NCBI GenBank assembly: GCA_036852015.1
Contig: JAANDG010000035.1
Coordinates: 370,501-434,500, forward strand
Reading direction: 5' to 3'
Source of the DNA: Pelodera strongyloides
Taxonomy: Eukaryota; Nematoda; Chromadorea; Rhabditida; Rhabditidae
DNA length: 64,000 nucleotides
Positions within the stretch are counted from its first letter, which is position 1. Each line of letters opens with the position of its first letter. A program made the position numbers and the translations under genes. This document shows, piece after piece, positions 1-13,420 of the stretch. The notes beneath the pieces are model-generated. The model was not told the DNA's origin and made no database searches. It saw only the letters and a list, made by a program, of their open reading frames with translations.

Positions 1-46
1 GAACTAAATGTGTTTGTCGCTCGCCGCGCAACAAAACGAAGAAAGA

Positions 47-71
47 ATAAGCCTAAGCCTAAGCCTAAGCC
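47..71 (-). repeat. Interstitial telomere-like array (AAGCCT)n
   Basis: Four units of the nematode telomere repeat, in the GCCTAA orientation, near the muscarinic receptor exons. Confidence 0.9.
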
Positions 72-240
72 ACTGGTTGAAGATAAGTACATATATTAGA
101 GGATAGCTATGCCCTCTGCCTTGTTTTTAAGCGCTTCCACAGTGCTCCCAAATCAATGTGTTATTTTAATTTTAGCATGTCGTTTTGGAAGGAACCTCGA
201 AAAAAAAAGTTAAATTAAAGATGAATATCTGAATAAATAC

Positions 241-3200
241 CTGATCGCTCTTCTCTGCCAATTTCTTTGCCGCTCGATATATTCCCCAGTAAAGATACAA
301 CATCACGAACAACGTGCTCCAATAGTAGCTGATGTACATACCCATATTGAGGTAGGGATTCGTCATAAACTAAAAAAATAAAAATAAAAAGTTTTGCCGT
401 TTTTGAAAATGGGAGATTGCTTACAGATAAAAACAACAACAACTGATTGGAATGTTAATTGTTCGTAACAAACCTGTACATAACACTCATCATCTTTAAG
501 TAAACGTCCTTGACCCGTGAATGTACCGTACCCAAAAATCGAGAGAGTGAAAAGCACCGACGGCACCTGAAAAAAACAACTCAAGTTGACGTACTTGTGC
601 CGCGAATGTGTCGCACTTGATGGTGCACCCTGCTCATAAGCTTAAAAAATTAAGAATTTAAAGGGTCAGGCCCATTTCAAATGACCCCTATTTTTGATGA
701 TTCCATCTAGTTCTCGATGTTAAATACAGTAGGATGCAATATTTTTCTTATTTTCAAGCGCAAAACTCACCCACTATTCGGCAATTTACCGTGGGCAGTC
801 ATACCCAACTATTTATCGCAGTTGGCACGCCCCTTCGCGCTCATTGGCCAATATCGCAATTGCCACGCCCAATAGAGCATATTGCCCAATTAGTGCGAAG
901 GGGCGCGACAACTGCGATAAATAGTTGGGTATGACTGGCAATGGTAAATTGCCGAATACTGCGTGAATTTTGCGCTTGAAAATTAGGAAAATATCATATC
1001 CTACTATATTTGACATGAAGAATCATATGGAATCATCAAAAATATGGGTCATTTGTTAAGCGAGTTTTTTTTCAAGTTGCGTTGCATTTGCATCTGCCAC
1101 CTAAAGCCTAAAAAGATGTAGAGTTGCAAGAATGTAACAGAGGGAATTCTTGTATAATGTAGACTGTAGACTAGACTCGAAACTTGATCGGCCTTACATT
1201 AATATATAAACATGATGGTAACAATCAGATAATGTTATCTGTAGAGAAAATTAATAATAAAGAAATTCTTACCACCCAAATTGCGACAATAATGAGCATG
1301 ACCCGTTTGGACGTTCGCCAATTGCGATAAGTGGCAGGCATTTTGACGGAACAATATCTGAAAACACAAGGTTATGATCGGGTTTGCATATCATTAGTTG
1401 CTTTATCCACCGAAAACTAGGCGTCGCCGGGAATTGACTCCCTCTCACTTCTACTGCTCATTCCCGGGATGCACAACAAATCGAAAGATTGCGCACTCGC
1501 CTAGCAAAAGGTCTTCCAACGCAGCGACGCACGGAGACGCCTCTCTAGTAGGGTGCGCCAGGGGTCCGCCACGGGTGAGCGAAATTTTATCGGTGATGCG
1601 ATCGGGACCCATCATAGAGGGTCGCGTTCTTTTTTGATCAGTTTTGTTTCGAACTGCTGTATTTTTGTCTTACCTGTCTATCGTAATCCCTAGCACTGTG
1701 TAGATAGACGCCAGACATACAGTGTAATCAATCGATAGCCAGAGATCGCAGAGGAAGTTGCCCCACACCCATTTCTGATCGTTGAGAAAGAAGTGCGTGT
1801 AGACGGGGATACCCTCCAAGCCGATGATCTGAAATAATATTAGGATTAATTCCCCTGTTACCGTACTCGCCATGGCAATGTTTAACCTGAAGGACGCCGG
1901 GCTCTTGTGTACTGTATCTCTCCCAATAGTTATAGGGTTTTTTGCGGTATGTGCGCCACCCGTTTGCTACTGTTGCGCGAACTGCGGTGGTACGCCTTCC
2001 TATGTAGAGTTCAATGCTGAAAATTGGTCTAAAAAAATTTTTCACATCTTGTTTTTTTACAAGGTGTGCTCTTCGACAATAATTCAAAAATTTCTGGAAA
2101 AGGATGCCCCAAAAATTTTGGTCTTTGATGTGTGCGATTTCCTGTTAGAATTTCCTATTGCAGAATAGTAATGGATGGGTTTCATCACTCATCGGTAGGG
2201 ATTTCTGGGTTCGAAAATCAACACAAGGGAGGAACGCGAAACGACTAAAAGGAAAAGAAAAAACTAGAAGAAATACATATGTGCCAAAGAGAGATTGATC
2301 TCCCCAACGTGTAGTATGGTTGTTTTAACAGACTAGGTGGCGAAAGAAGGCTACGCGGCGAAAACGTGGCTTTCACACCTAGCGTGCTCGGAAGGACGGC
2401 GAAGTTGCGGCGCAACCGCTGCACCCTATAAAATGGGGTGGTGTGTGGGCGGTGGTCTGCGGGCAATGGTCCTCTTGTGTAATATTTATACTACATTCAG
2501 AAAAACTATTATAACATTCATACAATCTGCTCTCATGTTCTATATCAGTGCTCCAACTTCCCTCGATGATTCGAACGTCACAAATGATAAATTGTTCCGC
2601 ATGTTAAGTCAATTCCCCATGGACTTTAGACCAAATGGTATGTTCCAAAACGTTTGAAACCAAATTGCAGCAGATTTTTCTTCCATTGAAAGTTACCCCC
2701 GTTTCATGTCCCAAGAGATGAAGACCTCCTCAAAATTCAGATAAACGAGACGCATTTCCACACTTTTTGGTTGTGATATATATGTGTGATGATCGGATTT
2801 TAGGCGTCAACATTATCATGATGGGGACAAAGCTGACAAGAAACCTGAAGATACGTAAAGTGATGTAACAGGAGGTTTGTGAAACGTGTTTTGGACAAAT
2901 GCATTCACGTCAAATTTGCTGTGCCCGCCTGTACATGAAGGCGACATACAACACAGAATGCATTGAACTGCAGTTGTTTTCACAAACTGGGCAAAAACAA
3001 GGTAAACTAGGTAAACTAATTAGGTGAAACAAGGTACTTGAGAGAAAAATTTCCCAGCAGTCCAATTCAGCATTGTGTTTTCTCTACTTGATGTAGGGAA
3101 GAATCGGGTCAGACTGTCTGCGTAAACAAATTGGTTCAAGAGTTAGTATCACGGTCGTGCTCAAGGGTCCGGCTCACAGTTACGTTCAAGGTTACTTCGC

Positions 3201-6200
3201 TTTAAGCGCAAGTTCACTAACGGGTCAGCCTTACAGTCACAGGTAGGCTCAAGTTTCAGGCTCAAGTTTCGGTATCAAGGTTCAGGCTCGAGGTTCAGGC
3301 TCAAGATTCGGTATCAAGGTTCCGGCTCAAGGTTCAGGCTCAAGGTTCAGGCTCAAGGTTCAGGCTCAAGGTTCAGTCTCGAGGTTCAGGCTCAAGCGAC
3401 CGACTCGCAAAAAACCCAGATACTGTACCCCATTCTAACACAAACTCGTCCATAAGTCGTTCCATCGTAAGTTAAACCCCCCATCATCAAAGCCAGACTA
3501 TTTGTAAGTTTGTGGTCGACAGCCGACACAATTACTTCATAACCGGCCAGAGTGGAGAGCTTTCCTTCTCTCCATTCTCTCTCTCTCTCTCTCTCCCTCT
3601 CTCCCGCCATCTCCCTCCCTCTCCCTCCCTCTCTCCCTATGAATGTCCCCCGGGAGTTCCCCAACCCTTTAGATGAAGACATGAAGACGTCCCGGCCCAC
3701 ACAACCAACAAGTGTGCCAAATTTGCGAGTTATCCTATATCGCTTTCAAAAACTCCAAAAAAAGATATGCACGTCATACGTCACAGCCTTCTGGTTCCAG
3801 TTATACACAAGTAAAAAAATTAAGGTTCGACTTTAGATGAAACATTTTTACATTATCTTGAAATGTAGGAACTGGTCGGGACACTTTGAAAATCGTTACG
3901 AAGAAATAATCTGTAGGGAAAATGGTACCCATAATATTCCGCGTCCTATATCTCTTGCCAAGAACCATATGCAAGTCATACATCAGAGCCTTCTCGTTCG
4001 AGTTATACACAAAAATTAAGGGTTGGAGGCTTGTTATTAGATATCGTGTAATGAACACTGCTAATTTCCTTGTATGGTATTTTCTCGACAAAGTTTACCC
4101 AACACTAAATGTATCACATAGTTAGGGGGACTGATTATATTTAACTTTCTACGATTTATTTACACATAAACCCCGATCAAACGTCCCTTTTTGGGGGGTT
4201 CCATGCTAGAGTGGTGGGTGGATTACCCCAAAAGTTAAGATGGGCTCTTTTTTGTGGGGCGCAGGTCTTAACCGGGAACGCTCAATCACACTCGCATAGT
4301 AGTTGGAACACAACAAGAAAGAAGAAGCTTCAGGTTGCACATAACAAATAAACAAATTGCCCTCGCAACTTTAGACTTCTTAAGATTTTAATGGGCCTAT
4401 TTTGTGGCCCTAGACTTAGTGTCAGACATGGAAAGTACCCGGGATTTAGCGTTGCTCATTCCCCTACCACCTATAGGTAGAGAGCATAGATAGGGAGAAG
4501 GACCTCAGTTCTAGTTACCTAGACCCTTGGATCGCGGTCATTACAAAGCAAAACTTTACCCGGGCGCAAGAACCTGACCCCCGAAACCAAGGACATATTG
4601 TAAACATGATTTCCAAATTCAGACGTTAGTTAGTAGGTATCAGCAGTCTTCTTTAAAGAGGAATATCGGCCGGTTTTTGAAACACATCGTGGACAACTGA
4701 ATTCTTACGTATTTAGGTTAATTGGCTCTATTTTTTGTTCACTTGCATAAACTGCTGGTGTATTCTATGTGTTTCAAAAACCGGCCGGTATTTCGTTTTA
4801 ATATGCCTTCCTCTGCCTTCTACTCTGTCATCATGTTTATTGTTAGGGGATGTCTTTCCCGTAAACCCGTAAACGGGTAAAGTGAGTAAACGAGGGTGGG
4901 AGGCAGCTAGTGAGATTTCCCCCCGTCCTTTAGCAATTCCCTCACCTAAGGTAGAAAGGAAAAGGGGCAAAGGAATAAGGAGACGTATGCGCTGAAAAGA
5001 TGCACCGCATCGATAGAGCCTTGAGACGCTTAGTCAAGATAATTGACCGGAGAGCTCGAGGACGAAAACATCTCGCTTAGGCTTAGGCTTAGGCTTAGGC
5101 TTAGGCTTAGGCTTAGGCTTAAGTTTTAGCGAACAAACAAAAAAGGTCTTGACACAAGTTTAGAGTGAGATTGTTCAAGAGTGTTGATTTACTCGAGTAT
5201 GAAGACAGACAGGTATCAGCTATCAACGTTCATGAGATAAAGGGTCATGCTCTTGAGAAAAAACGTGGAGCCCGCACGGTTTGTGAGGGAAGTTGCTCCG
5301 CGAGGAAACCCTACCGTATACGTGGCAATTGGCAACAGACGAAATAGCCCGTCCTCTACCCAATTGCCTGTGAGGTTTAATTGTTGGCTACACGGTCTCA
5401 GATCAACAATGATTAAAACTTTGCTTCTTTATTGATTCCCAGTTATTGATTTATTGATTTTTATGTTTATTAGAGTAACATTAACAGGATACATCGCAAC
5501 ACACACACGGAAAACCAAAAACCCCGATATGGCCCCGATCAAGTCCCTCAAAAAATCGGGGCCATATCGGGGTTTTCGGGGCCATAGCGGGGTTTTCGGG
5601 GCCTTGATCGGGGCCATATCGGGGCTTCCACTTTCCTGTGCAACTTCCATCTTGGACTTGCAAGTTTCTGGTCAAATCCACCTTTTCTCAAAATCAACAT
5701 TGAACATCTGCCCCCATTTTTTGCTTGTTTCTTTGTGAAGAGCGTCAGAATCTCTGTTAATGGTACCCAAGAGAGTTTGCAACGGTAGAAGGAGTAGGAA
5801 AAGGAAAGAAAATCACGAAGTACGCGTTTTTTCCGCATGGAATAGTGTATCATCATGCTATATCCATTGCAAGAAGACAAAGTTATTTACTCACAACGGC
5901 ACGGATCTCATATTCTAGGGGAAGAAGTGGTTAATTTCAATAAAACGTTTACGGAGCCATGGCTTACAATTAGGCCTGAACTAATTGAAAGTTCGCGGGC
6001 GCGCAGCGCCCAAATGTGTAACCGCATCCGCGGAAACGAGATGGCTTTTGAACATGGGAAAGGCGGAGACGTAGAAAAGAGGTTTCTCTGTGTCTCTAAA
6101 TTTTCAATGCAAATTTGTAGAGTTTTCCGCGCTGCGCGTCTGAGGACCAGAGAATTGTGACCCATTATGTGCGGTAGTTTTCAGTTTGTGTTCGCGGGCA

Positions 6201-9151
6201 AGCATAGCCACATCCTGCTTTTAAAAGATTAACGTTTTCATAAGGTGTGATCTTTCAAAAGAAATTAAGACATAATTGTGTGAATGTTTTCGCGTGTGTC
6301 CTTTGCCTTGAATATCCCTGCCTACTCTAATCAAAAGGTATTCTAGGCATCATCATGCCTCATGCCCATAGAAGTCCGAGGGTGCGCGACCCGGGCTGGC
6401 GCCGCTTTTAAGCGGCGAATAGAGCTCAAGCCGAAATTATAGTTGGCTTTCTTTCCATATAGCTCTCTCTCCCACTCTCTCGTTACTTAAACTCTCTCTG
6501 CACCCCAATATCTTTCACACTCTCTTGTTACTCACACTATCTCCTCACCCTAACATCTCTCCCACTATCTTGTTATTCACACTCTCTCAGCTCCGCTATT
6601 TCTGAAGTGCTTCTGAATTATGCAAAAAAGGTCATGTGCGGCCCGTAATGCGCACAACAAACCGCAGATTCCGCGTCGCGCACCTCTTGCCCACTCGACC
6701 GAGCAATTCAGCAATTACGGTAATTGGTATGCAGTTTAGATTCGAAGCGTCAACGATATAAAGTCGTAGTTATTGGCTAAGAGAACCGGGAGCTATGGGA
6801 TTTATTCTTTTGCAGGGTTGACAAGCCACAGTCGGTAAAGAAGAGAATCAGAATACCAATGGAAACTTTTAAAGAGGTATTGTACGTGGTTTTGAAACTT
6901 ATGCTGGGGAACGCCGCTTTCAAATAACAGAATAGATGGTCCCATATATTTGAAGGAACAGATTGTCAAGGAATTTGAATATAATACATGGGGACTGCAG
7001 TTGTCCAGCATAAGTTACAAAACCACGTGTCATACCGCTTTAAAAACCAAGGGTCTAGAAATTAGATCCCGTTTCGAAGCCTCATTCATGTTGTGCTATG
7101 CTCTTTCATCTTTGTGCGTTAAAAGGGCTCAATATTGTATGCATTGGTGAATATGTTGGCCCTGCAATCTGTATATATAGACTTGTAAAAAGAAAAGGAA
7201 TGTCTCCGTTTTATTTCTTCATTGTTAATCGTCTAGTTTACCATAATGAAGTAATCGCTGGCTGACTTTTTGGAAGAATATGCTGAATATGCAGAGAGAT
7301 AGAGAGAGTGAGTGAGATGCAGAGGGAGAAAGATAGAGAGAAGAAAAAAGTGATATTGGTTACATATAACCTATTTGTAAAGTGGCTTAAATTAAATCAC
7401 TATCATCTTATCCTCAAGGTCTTCCAGTGGTATTCTGGGGAGTCTCCCTATGTTGTCTCACGAGTTCCCTATGGTTCTCCCTATGGTGTCTCACGAGTTC
7501 CCTATGGTTCTCCCTGTGGTGTCTCACGAGTTCCCTTTGGTTCTCCCTATGGTGTCTCATGAGTTCCCCCCAGAGCTCCCGGTGCCGGGGGTTCAAATCA
7601 GCCCACTTAGTTGCTGAGGACCCTCGAACAGCATGTTCAGTACGCGACCCGCTGAATAAGATGCACCGTGAAATGCAAGTATCTGCTTCTCCTCGATTCA
7701 CGTGCTCTCTAAGCGGTCTATGACCAGATTTCGATTCGCCAGATCCTAGGAGACAATTTACGCAAATTATAAATAGAAAGCGGGAAAGTGTTTCGCTTTT
7801 TTTGAGATTTTAGTTTTTGGATGAAAATGAAAATGAAAACTATATATTGAAATTCAGAGGATAATACAAATACAAAATACAAGAACACGGTGTATTGGCG
7901 AAAAGCAACGCTATTGGATGCAACTAGAGACTAAAGAAAACTGTTCTTATGTAGAGCTAAGCTTTACTCTAAGCCTAGCTCATTCTAACCATGAGCCTAA
8001 GTCTCAGCCTGTGCCTCAGCCTATAAGTTCGCAGTCCTAGGCAAAAATCCCTTGAACTACATAGTTACACGTTGGTTCCGAAATCTACCCGAAAAAACCC
8101 ACATATTTGGACCTTTGATTTCCTGCTTGTATGTGGTGATCAAAGGAAATCAAAGCATAAATATTCTGCACACTTTATTTAAAAATCAGCGAAGCATGAT
8201 ACGAGTTCTTTCATTGACGTAATTATATTCATAAAAAATTGAACTTGTTAATTGTAGGAAAAAAGGAAAAAAGGAGAAACTGTATCTGTATTCTGCTCGT
8301 ACAACGACGCAAGAACTATCCAGCAATGTAAATAAGATTTAGGCTTAGGCTTAGGCTTAGGCTTAGGCTTAGGCTTAGGCTTAGATCCAAGTTCCTGAAA
8401 CGTGCCCCAGCAATGCTTCAAAAGATTTAGTTAATTCAGATTCAGCTCTTCAACTTGAGATCTCGCATAAGTAATGTTTTGGCATAACCATGGAAATAAT
8501 ATTAAATTTTTGGGACTTTTTAAAAACTTCTTTTTAAAGAAAGTAATTTCCTAAGGGTTCTCCATGTCACTGTGTATTCATCTCAACGGATTCTTTCTCC
8601 AAACGTCCCATTCAATTGTCGCGCTCAATTTGCTAATCTTTGGCGACTTTTGCCGTCAACGCGGCGTCATCTCGCATTAAAAGTGCGGAAAATATGCACG
8701 CGACACACATTTATTACCCAATAATTGCCTCGTTTCCCGCGTTGATGTATATGGTGAGCGGCTATCGTTATTGCAATCTGCTCGAGTGGTTGCGTACGAG
8801 GAAAAGGGAGCTTGCTTCAAAGCGGTATTATTCGCGGTTTGTGAAACGTATGTTCGACGCTGTTTTCATATGTGCGAAACTGCGCGGTATTGCGCGATTT
8901 TTATCCTATACAACATATGGGAATTCAGTTGTCCAGAATACGTTTCAAAAATCGACCATGATATCGCTATAAAAAAGGAGTATTTCATTGAATTCAGGAT
9001 CCAGCTAACCATAGGTTGTAATCAATAAAGGGGTTAGCTCAGGTAAGTTAGCTCCTGTAGTTCGGTTAACGTAATGGTTTAGAAACTATTTTCGAGTTAT
9101 TCCGACAGCAGGTTAGCGTTCGGAAAACAATGATTCCAGTATTTTTAGGTC

Positions 9152-9196
<45 letters not shown>

Positions 9197-11021
9197 GGGA
9201 GAGAGAGAGAGCAGGAGCAGCAAATAACAGCAAACAACATAAGAACACGCGGCAGCAGATATCCCAATGTTTCAACTAGTCGCTAAAACAGTTTTGATTT
9301 GATTGAACATTGTTAGTTCATAGTCGCTCATCTGTTAGGTATATCCAGAAATAGTCTTTGATTTTAGTTTTTCCCTTCAAAGCGAGATACCCGCCGGTTT
9401 TTGAAACGCCTCGTGGACAGCTGAATTCTTACTTATTTATGCAGAGTTGCTCGAATTTAGCTCGATTTTTATTCTAATTTATGTTCATTTTCATAAGTCG
9501 TATAAGAATGCTGGTGTACTCGATGTGTGTCAAAAACCGACCGGTATTTCCCTTTAATTTCCCTAGAACATGTACTCTCCTATAATATTATGACGTTATT
9601 AGTCTATAAAAGCTATGTGCCCAAAATCCTATTCTCTTCTCGCTATTTGAGGAATCCTAATTATCCCTCCTTTCTTTATTTCGCTCTCTGCACCATTATA
9701 AAAGACATGTGTGAGCACAATTTGCGAGTTTTTCCGCAATTACTAGGGAACTAAAATCTTTGATTTAGTGCATAATTCCAATTACGCGACCAAGTTTGGC
9801 TGGATTTAAATAATAAAGCTGATGGTGCGAGTTATTCGAGTGCACTAGGAGTTTTTTAACGCACAAAGTGCCCGTCGTCTTCAATTTCATTCGAATGAAA
9901 GTAGTCGTCATGTGTTTGCGGCCCAAGTAATGTTCGGCTTTATATGGTGAACTCTCCAATTTCAGCAGAGGAACTTTAGTGAGGGAAATAGTGTATGAGA
10001 GTAGATGCATGACGAGCTTATTGTTAGTATTGTGTTTTCGAAACCTATGTTGAACAAGTGCATTATTTTGCATTGTATGCAAATTTCCTGTACCCAAGGG
10101 CACGGAATACATGTAGAACATGATGGGAATGCAGTTATTCAGTATATTTCACAAACCACGTGCAATACCGCTTGAAAGTTTACACGCAGGAGTGTGAAAT
10201 TATACAAGGGTTGTTCAGAATCGCTGACGTACTTTACTAGGTTGTAGAATATATGAACTATGAACAGTATGGAAATGATAGTTAGAGTTACAGTAGTACA
10301 TTGGAAAGTGAAAAATCGCCTATAACTTATGACGTGGTTGCATTCAGAAATACGTACGATTACATTTTTGGTTATCAGAGTCTTCAGTAACACTGAAGAC
10401 TAATGAGCTAATACTAAAAGTTCAAAGGTTTTTTTGGAATAACCGGTTGAAAAAATATGTTTTAGATTTTAGTTCTGTAGTGTGTACGGGTCCCTCAATT
10501 ACACACGGGTGTGATACGCTTTGTTGTTTCGAACACGTGTCGGCAATTAATAAGCAAGCTAATTACGAGGATACTAAACGCACCAAAATTGACACAAAAC
10601 AAATATAAACGCGAGATTTCCAGATATACACGAGAAAAAACCGCAGCGATTCTTGGTTTACAATCTTAGAGCGAAATACCGGCCGGTTTTTGAAACCATC
10701 GAGTAGACCAGTATTCGTATGCAGCTTATGCAAATGAACATAAATTAGAATAAAAAATCGAGCTAAATTAGCATAAATACATAAGAAGCATAAATACAGT
10801 TGTCCACGATGCGTTTCAAAAACCGGATGGTATTTCGCTTTAACAAACTAAAGGTAACCCACCAGATCAGAGATTGCTAGCGAGAATATGAAGTAATTTG
10901 ACGGTGTTCGAATATTCTTATCGATATAGTAGGACAACAATACAGCCAGGTTTCCAACAATTGTCACTATGGACAGTATTGCCATGGCGATTGTCCAGAT
11001 TACGGTAAACACCTCAGCCAT
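241..11021 (-). CDS. Muscarinic acetylcholine receptor (GAR type), 5' part, partial
   Basis: Class A G-protein-coupled receptor for acetylcholine in the plasma membrane. Exons on the minus strand are 11021-10863, 1828-1674, 1357-1273, 566-474 and 369-241. They join in phase to give 207 residues before the gene leaves the window. Visible are TM1 with the GN motif, TM2 (SLAISDL), the TM3 aspartate that binds the amine in this family (LSIDYT), a DRY motif (TIDRYCSVK, split between exons 2 and 3), TM4, and TM5 ([18 protein letters not shown]) followed by a basic start of loop 3. The sequence fits nematode GAR-2/GAR-3 best; which paralogue is unknown. The start codon gives a very short extracellular N-terminus, and an in-frame stop lies a few codons upstream. 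A further upstream coding exon is therefore possible. Intron 1 is 9 kb and holds telomere-like arrays and palindromic elements. The rest (loop 3, TM6-7) lies left of base 1. Confidence 0.88.
676..1057. mobile_element. Foldback element with long inverted arms
   Basis: The arms are each about 150-165 bp and imperfect. The closest match pairs 800-841 with 892-933. It lies in receptor intron 3 and is unlike the TTAAAGCG family. Confidence 0.75.
3245..3402. repeat. 12-bp minisatellite (GGCTCAAGGTTC)
   Basis: About a dozen tandem copies with point variants, in receptor intron 1. Confidence 0.85.
3572..3638. repeat. CT-rich microsatellite
   Basis: A (CT)n / CTCCCTCC tract that creates spurious open frames on both strands. 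Confidence 0.9.
4652..4801. mobile_element. Palindromic element, family A
   Basis: Ends TTTAAAGAGGAATATCGGCC and its inverse, with GGTTTTTGAAAC inside each end. Shortened in the middle. Receptor intron 1. Confidence 0.8.
5075..5121 (+). repeat. Interstitial telomere-like array (TTAGGC)n
   Basis: Seven near-perfect TTAGGC units inside intron 1 of the muscarinic receptor gene. Confidence 0.95.
5522..5624. repeat. GGGGCCATATC repeat bounded by a perfect 22-bp inverted repeat
   Basis: Bases 5522-5543 are the exact reverse complement of 5603-5624. Between them are three direct copies of a CGGGGCCATA/TTTTCGGGG unit. Confidence 0.85.
6868..7043. mobile_element. Palindromic element, family C (GCGGTAT...CACGTGG)
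   Basis: Inverted ends carry TTTAAAG, GGTAT and ACGTGGTTTTGAAAC / ACAAAACCACGTGTCATACC. Related to family A only in the outermost bases. Confidence 0.75.
7444..7567. repeat. 30-33-bp minisatellite (GTCTCACGAGTTCCC unit)
   Basis: Four tandem copies of a unit carrying GGTTCTCCCTATGGTGTC. Open in several frames, giving repetitive false proteins. Confidence 0.9.
8339..8384 (+). repeat. Interstitial telomere-like array (TTAGGC)n
   Basis: Seven full TTAGGC units plus a partial one, also in receptor intron 1 and 3.2 kb from the previous array. Confidence 0.95.
8815..8973. mobile_element. Diverged palindromic element, family A-like
   Basis: Left end TTCAAAGCGGTATTATTCGC, right end CGTTTCAAAAATCG then ATATCGC. 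Both ends have drifted. Confidence 0.5.
9155..9210. repeat. GA microsatellite
   Basis: An almost uninterrupted (GA)n tract with a few GGGA variants. Confidence 0.95.
9376..9557. mobile_element. Palindromic element, family A
   Basis: Full length, in the orientation with GAATTCTTACTTATTT near the left end. Receptor intron 1. Confidence 0.85.
10014..10178. mobile_element. Palindromic element, family C, left end eroded
   Basis: The right end CACAAACCACGTGCAATACC and CTTGAAAG is clear. The left end keeps only TTTTCGAAACCTATGTTG. Confidence 0.5.
10666..10843. mobile_element. Palindromic element, family A, next to a splice donor
   Basis: Full length. It ends only about 20 bp from the donor of receptor exon 1 (10863), inside the intron. 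Confidence 0.9.
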
Positions 11022-11352
11022 GATTACGATAGCGGCTGACTTTGGTTACGGTAACCGATCAGCTACTGTGGAAGATGGGTAGCTGGGGGGTGCCAAGGGT
11101 ACCCACGATTGGTCCCCCGCAGGGGCCAACCGATGCTGAACGTCTGCTTCTTTAAAAGCTTAGCGGTTGAAGGCACGCTTTGATGAGGGTAATTAAAGCC
11201 GCAATTGCTTGTAGTTTGTAGCCAATGCGATAATTGCATCAATCAATATCGTGCAATTATCGTTCGATTACACGTGATCAAGAATTCGTCCACAAACATC
11301 TTGAAGCATTGGAGAAGCGTTTGGAATGAATATCTGAAAGAAAAAACGTCAG

Positions 11353-11498
11353 TTTAAAGCGGTATGGAACGTAGTTTGTGAATCGCAAATGGACCATTGC
11401 ATGTCGATGCATTATATGCACAGGAAGTTTGCTAATAATACATGGGAGTCAGTTAAGTTGTACAGCGTAAGTTGCAAACTACGCGATGCCGCTTTAAA
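11353..11498. mobile_element. Palindromic element, family C
   Basis: GTTTAAAGCGGTATGGAACG at the left and GCAAACTACGCGATGCCGC plus TTTAAA at the right. Upstream of the receptor start codon. Confidence 0.75.
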
Positions 11499-12347
11499 GA
11501 AAATGTATTTAGTTATAGTGCAACATTGTCTGTATTTTCGGTCGACAACTATATAAGAAGGGCAGTCAAAAGAAAGAAATGAATGGTTAGATGGTTTAAT
11601 TAAACTAACAACTAAAAATTATGTGCAGTGAAGTAGAAGTTGAAGTAGAAGCAAGAAACTTATACTAGGTTGAGGCATAACCTGGAGATCAGTTTGCATC
11701 GCCTAATTACACATTTAGGACTCCAAGCGACCATTGAAACAAATATGGTCAACTGCTCTAAACCTCGGGCGCGCAGTTGCTAAACGTTTTTCTGCGTGCG
11801 CGGAGTGGCCAACGCGCACCTATCATCTGTCCAACGCGCACCTATCAGTGTAACTCGTGGATCGCGCGGTACTGAAGCGCGGCAAGCTACGCGCGCGTCT
11901 GCGCGTCCGAGTGCTGGAAAAATGTAATACATGCTACCAATTAATCGTATGAAATCCTGGGATCTCCTGTCTTTTGGCCTTTGCAACACGCCAGTAAATT
12001 TTCATAGTTCGGCTGAAAGTTGTTCCTATAAGCTCGTCTTATTGACAGGGCAGAATCAAATCGTCAGTAAATATTTCCAACTTGAATGATTTCCAACGCA
12101 AGAAACTTCAATAAACATGGGAAACGAAACATGGTCTGAGGAATGCTGAAGCTTCTCAAAACACAAAGAAATCGATTAGTGAATACATTAATAGCCAAGT
12201 TTCTTTGCATAAATTTGAGGGAAAACTTGAAGTGGTCGGCTATTGAATGGGCTCTGATAGAAGAGGCTTCATGGAAGGGCGGAGCCTATTGTCCAGACGG
12301 CCCGCCTACCGTATTAATATTGAAATATTATGACTTATGACACATAG

Positions 12348-12524
12348 TTAAAGCGATATAACAGCCGGTTTTTGAAACACATCGAGTAGACCATCATTCT
12401 TATGCAGCTTATGCAAATGAACATAAATTAGAATAAAAAATCGAACTAAATACGAGCAACGTAAATACGTAAGAATTCAATTGTCCACGATGCGTTTCAA
12501 AAACCGGCCGGTATTTTGCTTGAA
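12348..12524. mobile_element. Palindromic element, family A
   Basis: Full length, left end TTAAAGCGATATAACAGCCG. Its right end runs directly into a second element starting at about 12521. Confidence 0.85.
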
Positions 12525-12703
12525 AGCGATCTAACAGTCGGTTCTGAAAAGAAAAGTTGTATTTGTAGTCCGATATAGTGTATGCACATGACAATACTGA
12601 GTTGTTTATTCGAAGTGTATTCATTTGCATACAACACATAGGAATGCAGTGTTTACAACATCATAGTTTCAAAAACCGGACGTTATAAGTTATAAGGTTT
12701 AAT
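12521..12703. mobile_element. Diverged palindromic element abutting the previous one
   Basis: TGAAAGCGATCTAACAGTCGG at the left and TTTCAAAAACCGGACGTTAT at the right, with a different middle. Confidence 0.6.
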
Positions 12704-13301
12704 ACGAAAACCTTCTTTTCAGAGAGGGGTTAAACGTATGGGAAAGTATATGTAAAGGTAAAAAAATATGGAAAAGTTAAAGTTATAAGTCTATATTACG
12801 GTACTAACAATTTTTATAATATCCTATGAAAAAAAAAATTTTGTAAGCACATCCTCTAGTCATGAGGCTCAGATCCTCACGAGGTGACCTAATAGATTTA
12901 TAATTAAAGTTGATATCATACGTATAAACAAGGTAGACATTGAGCTGTTTGCAAGCTAATCAATCTGTAAATGGCGGGCTGCTTATTCAAACAGGAAAAC
13001 GAAATAATTGCCGAAATCAACCATATGGTGACTGGTGTGTGACCATTTGGTGACCATTTGATGATGTTTTTCCACGAAACTTGGTTACCACATTATCACA
13101 AAGTAGTCATCAAATGGGTTGGCCCACGAAAAAAAAAATAACAGATGAACCGCCACCAAATGAGTTCACCCATTTCCTATGTATCAGGATTTTTCAAGTT
13201 TATGCATATTACCATGGTTTATAACTTGCACAAATGAAACCAACAGGAAATGAATGTGTGTGCCAATTTCGCTAACAATAGCATATTTCGCGACTCCCCG
13301 T

Positions 13302-13420
13302 CTCTCATTTTCCCTCTATTCAACTCTTTCTTTCTCTCTCTCACTCTTACTCTCCCCTCTCTCTTTCTCTTTCACTTTCTCTCTGTCTGTCTCTCTCCCT
13401 CCTTTCTCTCTCTCTACGCA
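13302..13420. repeat. CT-rich microsatellite
   Basis: An imperfect (CT)n/(TTTCTC)n tract. Confidence 0.9.

Noticed and set aside
3392..3836. Open frames on both strands across the CT tract
   Set aside because: They are translations of the microsatellite (SLSLSLS / REREREW) with no protein features.
5481..5880. Open frames with PDMAPI / [10 protein letters not shown] repeats
   Set aside because: They come from the GGGGCCATATC repeat and its 22-bp inverted repeat.
7414..7723. Repetitive open frames reading HHRENHREL or SLWFSLWCL
   Set aside because: Both are the 30-33-bp minisatellite read in different frames.
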